Below, one piece after another: positions 44,272 through 55,067 of a stretch of DNA of 64,000 nucleotides. The DNA is from Raphanus sativus. Taxonomy: Eukaryota > Streptophyta > Magnoliopsida > Brassicales > Brassicaceae. The stretch is from NCBI RefSeq assembly GCF_000801105.2, contig NC_079517.1:20655579-20719578 (forward strand), written 5' to 3'. Position numbers and translations under genes: made by a program. The notes under the pieces were generated by a model that had not been told where the DNA came from, did no database searches, and saw only the letters and a list, made by a program, of their open reading frames with translations. How positions within the stretch are numbered: the stretch's first letter is position 1; each line of letters opens with the position of its first letter.

Positions 44272-46411
44272 ATCCCCCACATAAATAGAAATGCTTCTAA
44301 ACACTAGACGACTCGACAGACTTGACTTCCTAGACAAGACTCGACAAGACTCAACAAGACTCAACTAAGGACTTTTGAGAGTACAAACGAGAAATTCACT
44401 GCATGATGAGTTGGTAGCAATTTTTCAGCCTTGAACCAGTCATTGTTAATAGCTATCGGATTTACTCGGCCAGGAGGTGGCCATGATGTCTTGAACCTCC
44501 CGGGCTTTGGTGTAAACCTAGACAATAGCCAAAACACAGTTTCATTTTCTCACAAAACCAATTTCTCTATTGTGTTCATTTTGGCCATGAACATTCCTGG
44601 TAATCATGAGTGAACTTTAGAGAATATAGCCATTTTATTCTCCTAGAAACGGCCCCATTTCACACCCACAAGGTGATTTGCCATTAGTTTTGTTTAGAGG
44701 AGTATCATGTACTACTCCATTCATATCTCAAAACAATTGGCACAAATCATTAAAAGCAAATGCTTATCCTCTATTCCTTACATGTAGCACTGTTTAATCA
44801 TCCTAGGAACTGGGTATAGACCGAAGTCTTACAGTGCTTTGGGCAGATTTAGTTTGACTTAGTTGTCTCCTTGAACCTATTTCTTGGGATCTCCAATCTG
44901 ATAAGTAGAGTTACCGCCAAACTTCATCTTAGTTCATAGGCTAAACCCATTCCTCTTGATGATATTACAATTTGATCTCATGACACACCTTTAATAACAG
45001 GATCCTAGGTTGTCATCACATTGAACATAATCTATTGAGATTAGTCGAGATCAATTGTCTAATGATTTTTGTCATCTTTTTTTTTTCTCAAGATACAATT
45101 AACCATTATACACAAAACTCAGTGTATGACACTAGTTTTTTTTTCCAAAAAAAAAATCATAGTTTGATAACTATCACTAAGTTCATTTGGCCTCTTGCCA
45201 ATGACTTTATATGGTAAGCAAAGCTTCCCCCACATTTCTTGAGATAGCTCAAAACCATGCATATTTACATTTAACATCTCTTAAGAGTTTAGAAAGTTAA
45301 TCTACAACTCTTTTAGATTTAAATGAATAATAAAAACAATTTTGAAAATTGTTATAATTTCCTTTAAAATGTATTTCATTCTCGAAAAATCACATTTTGG
45401 ATACAACTATTTTCATAATTCTCTCAAGTTGATTTAGAAATCCAAATTGTATATATTTTGTTTTTTTTTTTCAAAATATATTTTTGCTTTATAGCAAATA
45501 TACATATCAATACATGATATTTTTGTACCTTCAAAACCACAATTTTCTATGATTATTCTCAACCATATTGACTTTAGAAACTACAATACACATGTTAGTT
45601 TCAGTCATATTGATCTGAAAATTTTCATTGGTTTTGCATGATCAACCTTTTTAAAAGATGAATTTAAGCATTAACGAAATACAAATGTTTTGATCAATAT
45701 CAACAAACATTTTATTTCTTATGGCAAATGATTTATATGTGGCAGACCTCTCTCAAACTTAATTTGAGGCGTCGACTCACAAAATCTATTTCCATCCATA
45801 CAACTTGATCTCAAAAGATCAAAAATGTTGTTTATAAATATGTTTTCACCATATTTTTTAACTTGACTCCTTTTTGTTTTCTCATGGTCATCCATATGCT
45901 TAATAATTAAATTAAGTTATTCCAAAATCTGAAAGAAGAAATCAAAAAATGTTAAACCATATTTGATAATTAAAGCAAATAATTATCTTAACCAAGTCAA
46001 AGCATTAACATGCATTGTGACTAAAAACGTTTTATTCTAAACACATTTTTGACTAATATTAGAAAATGATTGTAACCACTGGATCCATCAATTAATAATT
46101 TTTAATCCCCATAGAAATCATCAACAAAATTAATCTGATGGAATGAACAGATTCTTTATCACCATGAAATCTCCAATTCCTGTTTTCATGACAAAACACT
46201 TCACAAAATAATCAGTTTTGTTAGTATAATAGTACAAACAAAAAATCTACAGAATTAAGATTGCAGGAAGATTATTGTGAAATAATCCTATAGATCTGAC
46301 ACCGGCATCTTTTCCCAAAGATCAGTCAACCTGTTCTTACAAAAATACTTTTTACAATAATCAGTCCGGTTAGTGCAAAGCAATAAACGGATATTTTGAG
46401 TTAAGACTGAT

Positions 46412-47176
46412 AGAACCGTATTTTATAAACTACGGATTACTGAATATTGTAAAAAATAAAAATGATAATACTATACCAAAGAGTAAGAAAATGATGATAC
46501 AACTACAGAGGCGAGATATTATCTCTTTCCTTAACTCAAAATACGTCCCGTAGTGCGACGGTTCGATAACGTAATGAGTCCCAGGATACAACTGCAAACA
46601 ATCTTCTGAATTTGCGTCACTCTATCAGAAGCCTGGCGAAACTGGTTTTGTGTTGCACTCTCAGACACAAGAAATAAAAAATACTAACATGACTATTCAA
46701 TATAGGAGATTGTGGTTTTTCTTTTGGTATTTGATGTGTCTACCTTTCTATAATGCTAACAAGCCATTTATATAGAAAAATAATGAGAAGCACAAGTTTC
46801 ATTTTCAACATAAAAATGAAACCTCCATGGTGCACTAATGGAGACTTTATTTCTTGTCATTATTATGTGAATTCATTTCACATTTTGACCAAGAAAATAA
46901 AGAGTATAATTATTATTATTTGACTCATTCAAACAAAATAATATACTTTAAATGGATTTCTTTTTTATATAAAAGATCACATATATTTGGTTTATAAGAT
47001 TAAGTTAATGCACATGAAGTCCAACTAACAAATCAAAACCCAAATCCAAATATCTAATGTGTATATTTGTAACTTTATACAAGTTTCTCAAATCACACAC
47101 ATTAGACATCCATTTCTCATTCACACTAACTCTATTTTTAGCATATGAATACATTGCTAAAAAAATAGTTACAACA
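46412..47176 (-). repeat. 5' LTR of non-autonomous element
   Basis: The partner of 43507-44271. It differs at scattered bases (for example ctacagagg versus ctgcagagg) and ends ttacaaca at 47176. Bases 47177-47660, between it and the germin-like gene, are AT-rich without genes. Confidence 0.85.
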
Positions 47177-47665
47177 CATAGATGTAATGGAATTCCGTAA
47201 TGTTTAATGTTTAATTTTAACTATTTAAAAAATGAAAAGATGATATGGTTTGTTACAAGGATCTAACAAGTTTTCATCAGACTCAAACTATGATGTGTGA
47301 TGTTAATCACTACAATATAAAATAACAATTATTTTGGTCTAACTAAGAATTTATAAAACCGAGCGTGGTCTATTTAATTATGGTTAGTTCCTTTTTCAAA
47401 GTGGGACAATTTGTTTATTAATTTTAAAAAGGTATTTTCGTTTTAAAATTTGAAAAATAAAATTTTTCTTTGTTTTTGTTTTTTATTCTTTACGTATATT
47501 GATAGAAAATTAAGACGCATGAAGTGGATAGGAGAAGTAATTTTGTAAGCATTACTTTATGTCACTTTATTGATGCACTGATGGATAATACACGATCCTT
47601 ATTTAGACAACGGTAAAGAAATAGAAAACAGTTAAAAGCTCAATATTTTTCATTTCATTCCATGA

Positions 47666-48418
47666 TCAGAATTTGGTCTGTAGGCTCATGACAATCGTAG
47701 GATCCAACTGGAATGCTTTTGCAAGAACATTTGGGTTTATCCGTGGGTTAGACCCAAACACGCTTTTAGAAACAGTGATGAGACCTGGGTTTTGGCTGTT
47801 AAAAGCAGTGAATGCAACTGCTGGACATTGTCCCACATTGACATGGAAATGGATGAGTCCCACTGGAAACACAATCAGATCACCCTTGTTGAGTATTTTG
47901 GAGAATAGACGATTTCCGTCTTGGTCTGACGAGACAAAACCCGCGAAAAGCGTTCCTTCTTGGACAATCAAGAACTCGCTGGCACGTGGATGGGTGTGAG
48001 GTGGGATCAGCCCGTTTAGTGCATAATCTACACGAGCAAATGCTATGCCAAGGGTGTTGAGCCCAGGAAGGTTATCAGAAAAGACGGGTGTCACATTTGT
48101 TCCAACCGCATTAGTTGCGATTCTTTGCCTGTCAAGCCCTGTGAAAAAGAAGTCGTCTACTGTGGCGAGCTTTGGGTCTTTGCAGAACTTTCCGTTAACA
48201 AACACTGAACATAATAACCAAATAACAAAACAATATCAAAATTAGAAACCAATGAAAGATGGGCTTATAAATGATTAGGAGAAAATGTACATACCACCAT
48301 CGGCCGGGGTGTTTACGCCCACACAAAAGTCTTGAACGGGGCTTGGGTCAGAAGCCATGGCTACTGGAAAGGTTAAAGCCAAGAGAGAAAAAATTGTGAG
48401 AAATATAAGACTCCTCAT
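47666..48418 (-). CDS. Germin-like protein (GLP subfamily 1)
   Basis: Two exons (48295-48418 and 47666-48204) with a 90-bp GT-AG intron join to 220 residues, the usual germin length. Residues 1-22 ([20 protein letters not shown]) are a secretory signal peptide. The cupin motifs are complete: box [17 protein letters not shown] supplies two His and the Glu, and box [17 protein letters not shown] supplies the last His, so Mn binding is expected. Two cysteines in the N-terminal part form the conserved disulfide. Germin-like proteins are apoplastic hexamers, some with superoxide dismutase or oxalate oxidase activity; which applies here cannot be told. In Arabidopsis a tandem cluster (At5g38910-38960 by recall) sits at this position, whereas here only one copy is present. 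The first ATG is chosen because it starts the signal peptide. Confidence 0.93.
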
Positions 48419-48482
48419 TGGAATATACTTTTTGAATTAGATTTCTGTGTAAAGGTAAGCTGCTTATAAGACACTGAGCTTA

Positions 48483-48490
48483 ATTTTATA
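48483..48490 (-). promoter_or_regulatory. TATA-like box of the germin-like gene
   Basis: The minus strand reads tataaaat about 65-72 bases before the ATG at 48418, a reasonable TATA position for a short 5' UTR. Confidence 0.4.
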
Positions 48491-49459
48491 GATGAGTGCA
48501 TTGACTGTTCAAGTCTATAACCTACAAGAAGGTATCCAGAAATCAATCTTACTGGACAATCGAGGTATTTTAGAAAAAGAAAAAAGAAACATATAAATTA
48601 TTAAACTAAGGGCGGTATAGTTACTATAGTACATTTGATTTCTCTATCAGCCATTACTTTTTCGTAGGAGATCAGCCACTATTTTCCGTAGGGTTGGTAT
48701 TGAATGTTTCAACACTTAACTAGGGTTGGTAAAAAAAACTGCAACTGAAAAGGAGAAACAAAAAAAAATGTAACTAAGATGAAATTTGGTTTTGTTGAAA
48801 ATCGTAGAATTTAAGTATTGTTTTAACTTTTATATTTTATTAGCAGAACCAATTAATTTGATATATCAGTTTTAATCCAAATACGTATTTTGAAACCTTT
48901 TTACATCTCCTATAGAGCTGTTGGTTTCTCCATCTGAATGAGACATGTGGACAGAGATGAGAGTCTTATTCGTTTAGGCATTAAAAATTACAAGTTATTT
49001 AGATGGTTCATCTGAATGAGTTTTTAAAAATTTAGTCTTGATTTTGAAAATCAACTGATTGATCCAAATTGGACCATTTGAATGGAGATGATTCATTCAA
49101 AATGGCATAATATCCATTATACCCCTGTTATAATTTCAAAAGATTTTAGAACTTTTAACTTTGCCTGTACTTTAGAAACAATTATATATATTTCAATCGG
49201 CATAATATTTAAGTGAAACAATTACTTGAAACATTTATTTTGAGAGTTAAATAAAAAATTAAAAATGTATTGTGTATTTTTCTCTAAACTCAACAATCAA
49301 TATGTTGTTACATGTACTTTACATTCTCATATTTAACTAATATTTTTACTACTTAAATGAAAAAAATATTAAAAAATAATAAATATATGCATTCAATTAA
49401 TATTAATAAATTATTTTAAATAAAGAATTTAATTATCTGCGCGAATGCCCAGATTTGTT
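48491..49459. other. No gene seen
   Basis: AT-rich intergenic DNA. Near 49435-49455 a ctgcgcgaatgcccag-like foldback resembles a decayed Helitron 3' hairpin, just before the Helitron starting at 49460. Confidence 0.4.
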
Positions 49460-50214
49460 TCCTATACCCTAGACATTATTTGAGAAGTGATTTTGACACA
49501 TGTCTTCTTCAGAATCAATTTCGCAAAAAAATATGACATGGCTATTAAATTTGATGACATGACATATGGTAGCATATGACATGAACAACTATATTTAATG
49601 TAAATATATATTTTTGGTAAACTTTTTAGAATATAGTAATAACTCATATATTACATTTATATTGTTTTATATTTTTGGTAAACTTTTTAGAATATGGTAG
49701 TAATTCATAGATTCTCATTAAAATAAATATATTCAAATATGAACATTACTAATTTCGAAATCTTATTTAATTATACTTTTTATAACTATACAATTTTTAT
49801 TACTTTAAATTTTCGATTTTATACAATTTTTAAGAAATTATAAAAAATAAACTTAAAATCATTAATTTCTAATATATTTACACATTTTATAAATATTGTT
49901 TAGCTATACTTTTTCAAAATTATCTGTTTTATATTAGTTTTTATTAATTATATATAATTTGATTTAATATATTTAACCAAAATAAATAGATTAAAATATA
50001 TCTAAGACTATAATTTTAAATACATACATATATATATATATATATTAAATATAATTGCTTTTTTTAAAAAATATCTTAATTTTATATTTAATAAATCTAA
50101 TTGTTTTTGAAATAATGGTAAAATAATAAAATCTACAATACTACTAAAATTTTGTTTTAAAATATAACTTAAATTTAGAATTTTTACTGCACATGGTGCA
50201 GATTAAAATCTAGT
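49460..50214 (+). mobile_element. Short non-autonomous Helitron
   Basis: The 3' end is a hairpin ctgcacatggtgcag (50188-50202), attaaaat and CTAGT (50210-50214). The probable 5' end, tcctataccctagacattat at 49460, resembles a second Brassicaceae Helitron family whose starts continue with ttgagaagtgattttgacac. AT-rich, non-coding. Confidence 0.6.
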
Positions 50215-50846
50215 AGAGATATAAATTTTCTAATCTTGTTAAACGTAATTTATTTAGATAACTCTTAAATAAAATATACTTTAATTTTTAAATATCTTTA
50301 GATTAGCTTGGGTTCAAGTTTAGTTTCAACATACCCCTTGTTAGGCTTTTTTAACGTTTAGTGATTTCGGGCTGTATGTAACTTATGAACAAAAAGAACA
50401 AAAATATTGAATATATAAAAGAAAAAAAGAAATGAGGGAAACTCAGCATGGTTGGTGAAAAGTCATTATCTTTGAAGGTGTATTGTATATTATATGATCT
50501 TGATAATATGATCTTGTGAGTTGTTTCTCCCATAGACGATCACAATCATCTTCCTCCAATCGTTTCCAGGTAAAACCCAGAAATTTACCTTTTGATCACG
50601 TGATAGAAATGCTTAGATTTGTATAATTTGGAGTGGATCGTTCTTACCGTTAGAGATTCTAACCTGAAAATATTCATCCGAATAAATTAAAGAAACTGAA
50701 GCCAAAATACAAAATAAAATGTTCAACCAAATGAAAGATCGAGTTTCGGTCTTTGTTATGGTTCAGTCTATGAGTTTAATTTATTCTTGAATTACTAAAT
50801 TTGATTTCTGAGTTTTTATGAAATTCGTTAGCCAAAAAAACCTACA

Positions 50847-52091
50847 ATGGCCGAGTCTGCAAGCAGAAACTTTTCAAAAAAGCTCATCGAAATTGATATA
50901 AGCTCGGATACGGTGTGCCCATGGTGCTTTGTGGGGAAGAAGAATCTTGACAAAGCCATTGATGCATCTAAAGATCAATACAACTTTGAGGTTAAACTCT
51001 CTCTTTATAATTTTGTTTACTTGACAAACAAACTATGAAAGTGCTCATATCAGGAATGATAATGCAGATTCGATGGCATCCTTTTTTCCTCGATGCATCT
51101 GCACCCAAAGAAGGTGTGAACAAGAAAGAGTTTTATAGACAAAAATTTGGAAGCAGAGTTGAAGCAATGTTCAGAAGAATGTCTGAGGTTTCTTTTTCTT
51201 ACCAATACTTTTAGAGAGCTAATATCTTGTTGACAGAATCTTGAGATAAATCTTTGTTTCAGTACAGATCTTCAAAGGTATTGGGTTAGAGTATGACACA
51301 TCCGGTCTCACGTAAGCACCAAAAGTTATTTTCTTTAAACAAGAAGAGATAATTCTTCTGTTTTATATATTCTTATATAAAAGTTTTGGTGATATAAACA
51401 GAGGCAACACTCTGGATAGTCATAGACTCATACATTATGCGGGGAAACAAGCGCCGGATAAACAACATAGCCTTGTTGAAGAGTTGTGTCTTGGTTACTT
51501 CACGCAGGGAAAGTACATAGGGGACAGGTATACTACACAATTTGTTGGTTTTGTCACTGTGTGAAACTGTTTACTGAGTTCTTGATTTATTGCATGTGAT
51601 GAGTTAGATTTAAGTAGAATTGGTAAGATTTTAAATACTATGGATGAATTAATGCAGGGAGTTTCTGGCTGAGACGGCTAAAAAGCTTGGCATAGACGGA
51701 GCAGAAGTATTCCTCTCAGAGCCCAACAATGGAACCACAGAGGTGTCTTTATGCCAAATCATGTGACCATTATTGTTTCTTCTATTTGATTATATTAACT
51801 GGTATGTGTTGTTCACTTCTGTAATGAAGGTAAAAGAAGAGCTGGAGAAGTATTCACAGAATATCACTGGGGTTCCACATTACACTGTAAGTTTATGTGC
51901 TTTGGATTTAATTGCTACTATACAAATGAGATCATAGTGAAGCTGTTGTTACACATTTTGGATATATCCCCTTAAGTGTTAAGTCTTGCTTTACGTTTGA
52001 ATTGTTTGTTCAGATCAACGGGAAGGTGAAACTGAGCGGTGCACAACCGCCTGAGACATTCCAGAGTGCGTTTGAAGCAGCTTCTTCTTAA
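50847..52091 (+). CDS. DsbA/FrnE-like thioredoxin-fold oxidoreductase
   Basis: Seven exons with GT-AG introns: 50847-50990, 51068-51187, 51268-51311, 51402-51527, 51658-51742, 51830-51886 and 52014-52091. They join in frame to 217 residues plus TAA. The active-site motif CPWC is at residues 28-31 (DTVCPWCFVGKKNLDKA), and the conserved cis-Pro region TGVPHYTING is near residue 190, so the thioredoxin-fold DSBA domain spans nearly the whole protein. No targeting peptide is evident. At exon 3 there are two possible acceptors; using the first (51262) brings a stop, so the second (51267) is chosen. The protein is presumably a disulfide oxidoreductase or isomerase-like enzyme of unknown substrate. 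By recall, Arabidopsis At5g38900 is the syntenic counterpart, next to the germin cluster as here. Confidence 0.92.
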
Positions 52092-52265
52092 AACACAAAA
52101 CAGTGAACTTAAGTAAAGATTATGTATGCTCTGTCTGTAGTTTGAACTGCTGAGTTCCAACTTTTCAAGAACTTAATGTAATAATGAATACAGGTTTGGT
52201 CTTTGATGGTTTTGCCTGAACAACATTTAAAGTTACTTTTAAATACTATTCTACTTCTTGCTCTT

Positions 52266-52945
52266 GACTTCTGAAATGCAAAAGATCATTTCTTCTAGTA
52301 CTGGTCTCTTCTTAACCTTAAATCGGATGATTTCAAATCTGGGTAACCTAGATTCGAGTATAAGATGTTCTTTTCTGTCCACAAAATCACTCAACTATGG
52401 TAAGTTATCTGGTCAACTGCTGGAACATACATGCAGCTGGCGAGCAGAGTTTCTGTTGATTCCAGAAAACGTAACCGGAGCTGATTTTGCACTATGGAAG
52501 GTTTGAGAATCGAAATCGTTTTGTAACTTGAAAAATTGAGGCTTGGAGTTCATGTTGAACTATGGTTTCATTTCAGGCTGATGAGCCAAGCTGGGGTCTA
52601 GGAAGACCGGGATGGCACATCCAGTGCTCATTATCTCTCTCCAGATGTGCTTTGTTTTTGCTCACAACTCTGAGAGCTATGCCGAGATTCTTGAAAGAAA
52701 TGAAACAGAAAACACTAACAAGAGCAGGATTGGGCGAAGAAGACCTTTGCACAGAAGAAGATTAGAAGAAAGGACAATGGCGTGGAAGAACAAAGAGTTT
52801 GAGAAAAGTGATCAGATCAGACAAGAATTGAAAGTTCAAGGAATAACATCTCCCTTCTCAGGCGCGATGGAGATAAGTAAACTTCCTAAAAGCCAACCCT
52901 TTATTCTTCCTTCTAGCCTTTTGTTTAAGCCTGTTTCCTTATAAC
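52266..52945 (+). pseudogene. Cysteinyl-tRNA synthetase, decayed remnant
   Basis: The first part carries NYGKLSGQ, a frameshifted RVSVDSRKRN block, and ADFALWK, followed by a possible intron (gtttgag...tttcag, about 52500-52576). Then comes DEPSWGLGRPGWHIQCS, all diagnostic of class I cysteinyl-tRNA synthetase. After this the catalytic HGGG/zinc region and the anticodon domain are missing, and only the C-terminal signature (MAWKNKEFEKSDQIRQEL near 52778) remains. It is a pseudogene with frameshifts and a large internal deletion. By recall, Arabidopsis At5g38830 encodes this enzyme in the syntenic position, so a functional copy should exist elsewhere in the genome. Confidence 0.85.
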
Positions 52946-53068
52946 TCTTGTTTTGTTTTGAGCTGTCCGATGACTCCCTAATAGACTATTTGTTGCTGTT
53001 TTTTTTCTCGTCTGTATGCTGTATCTTAAAGATTCACAGTGACAATTATATCAGTTCAACAGTATTTT

Positions 53069-53984
53069 ATTTTGGATATTAAATATGGTCTAGATTGGAA
53101 CCCATAATTCATGAAAGCAAAGGCAAAAATGTAGAAGCCGGAAAACCGAATCAAATAAACGATATAATAAAAGCGAGATGTAAGGAAAGAAACGATTGAA
53201 TAGACGAAATGAAAACCCGATAAGAAACCGTTCATGGAGTCGAGATATGATATCTCTTTCCTTAACTCTTTATATTCGCTCCGTAGTGAGACGGGACTGT
53301 ACGAATATAGAGTCCCAGGATAAAACCATGGCGACGATTCACGCTTCACTCGTGAACGCCCTATCGAACTATAAAAGCTACGAAACACTCTCGAAACTAA
53401 AGACTTACGGTAAGGGATTTTTTGCTGTGATATCGATGTGAAAAGTGAGTAATGAATGAAGAGGAGAGACGAAATTTAAAGAGAAGGAGACGAGCCATTT
53501 CCCGCAACAGCAGCTGCACGTGGACGGAAATCTCGCGGAGATCGAGAGAAGTTGAGTTGCGAACTTCCTCCCCAAGACTCTCTCTCTTATCTCGTTTAAA
53601 TATCTGACAAAACAAACTGCATGACGTTTTTTATTTTCTAGACAAACTACATGTCGTTTCAAAAGAATATCTTATCGGGCCAGGGGCCCTCCACCAAGAC
53701 CGGCGACCGGCGACCGGCGACCGGCGACCGGCGACCGGCGCCCGCCCGCGCCCGCGCCGGGCGGGCGCGGCGCGCGCGTGGAGAGCCTTTCTCTCTCTCC
53801 AAGCTGTTTAAACTCTCATAGCAAGAGAACATATATAAACAACTCCATTTCTCCTAGTTTGGTCGATGTGGGACTCTCCCACTCTTGCCATTTTTCATTT
53901 GATTGACATATTCATATGGGCTCCAGCCCATTGTCATTTTAATTCACATTTTAATACAAGCCCATGGCTTTTATTGATCCAACA
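53069..53984 (-). repeat. Solo LTR related to the 43.5-47.2 kb element
   Basis: On the minus strand it begins TGTTGGATCAATAAAAG at 53984 and includes gtcccacatcgaccaaac and a tatatatgtt TATA-like box. It shares the core gatatctctttccttaactc...gtagtgagacgg (53247-53296) with the LTRs at 43.6 and 46.5 kb. There is no internal region or partner LTR. The inner end (about 53069) is approximate and no target duplication was confirmed. It contains an extreme GC-rich repeat. Confidence 0.55.
53701..53780. repeat. GC-rich heptamer array and perfect hairpin
   Basis: Five copies of CGGCGAC in tandem (53701-53735) run into an 11-bp perfect inverted repeat gcgcccgcccg (53738-53748) / cgggcgggcgc (53758-53768) with a nine-base loop. 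Nearly 100 percent GC in an otherwise AT-rich window. Confidence 0.9.
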
Positions 53985-54794
53985 AAAAACACATTTCTCA
54001 AGTTTTTTTACAGTAAAAGAAACAAAGGATCTCCTACAACTAACTTTTCATAATGCTGTTCAGAACTATCTAAAGACCTCTTACCACCAGTAACTCTTTT
54101 TTTTCATGTAAACTAAGAGAAGCAAACAAAATCAATCTTCGATCATATTGGAAATATGGATTGGTTCTTCCTGACAAAGGCACTGTACATGGCGACTGCA
54201 TTGGAGAAAACTGCAACGACTATCTTTGTTATGACGATCCCTGAAACAAACACAAGAGAGAAGTACTCAGATAATGATATATCATCAGGTGTTTTATGAA
54301 GAAGCAATAGGACGGACTCTTACTTAAAGATGACCGCAGCAGGGAATATGAAACCGATGCAGAGAGAAGCTGTAGCTCCAGTGACTTTGAAAGCAACCAG
54401 ATGTTGGGAATGAAGTTTGCACCAACAAAGATTACAGCAATGAGAGCCGCAGTGATGGAGGCGAACCTCAGATTAGAGGTGGTAAGTGATGGAGCGGTAG
54501 GGAAGAAGAGACCGTCCACGTTAACCTGCAAAGGATAGAAGATAATAGGGAAGACAAGTATGAGATGAGATGCATAGCTGAGTCTGACTGCTTTACTGAG
54601 AAGCGAACCAAAAAGGATGTTAAGATCGGTATCAAAGCAGAGATGAAAGTAAGAGAGTACCGATGATGATCATGTAAACGATCAAAACACCAATGTTGCT
54701 AACAAGAACAGCAAGTTGCAATGCAATCCTTCCAGGTCTACCGAAAGAGTCTTCCATCAAAGCACCGTACGATCTCGCGTCGTTCCCGATTCCT

Positions 54795-55067
54795 TGATAT
54801 GAGCCTGTCGCCTTGACTGAGCTCGAGTAACCGGAGCCATAGCTTTAACCCTAGTCTCTCTTGAGAATAAGGTTAATGCTGGAAAATGATTTTTATTGAT
54901 CATTAGATATGTTTATATAGGGCTTTTACAAATCATAACCCTAAGTAATAAAGGAAAACTACTTAATATCTATAATAGGAAAACTACCAAATCTCTATTA
55001 GTGCTATTAAGGAAAATACTAGTTTCTATTCTTCTTTCTCTGGTACGTGATACCATAACGTGTATCA
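54795..55067 (-). repeat. Chromovirus 3' LTR (273 bp)
   Basis: Adjacent to the polypurine tract. Missing 41 bp relative to its partner. Confidence 0.92.

Larger units (their letters stand above)
43507..47176 (-). mobile_element. Large non-autonomous LTR retrotransposon
   Basis: Two LTRs of about 765 bp (43507-44271 and 46412-47176, offset 2905) with roughly ten differences by eye. The sequence after the left LTR, atcccccacata, is a polypurine tract on the minus strand, so the element points minus. The LTRs then read TGTTG...TTCA. Next to the right LTR the primer-binding site is poorly preserved (gactgatagaacc resembles gctctgatacca). The 2.1-kb interior has stops in every frame and no gag or pol motif, so the element is a LARD-type derivative. 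No clear target duplication is seen. Confidence 0.8.

Noticed and set aside
53196..53662. ORFs of 70-85 codons around 53.2-53.7 kb as host genes
   Set aside because: They fall within the solo LTR and match the LTR core shared with 43.6 and 46.5 kb.
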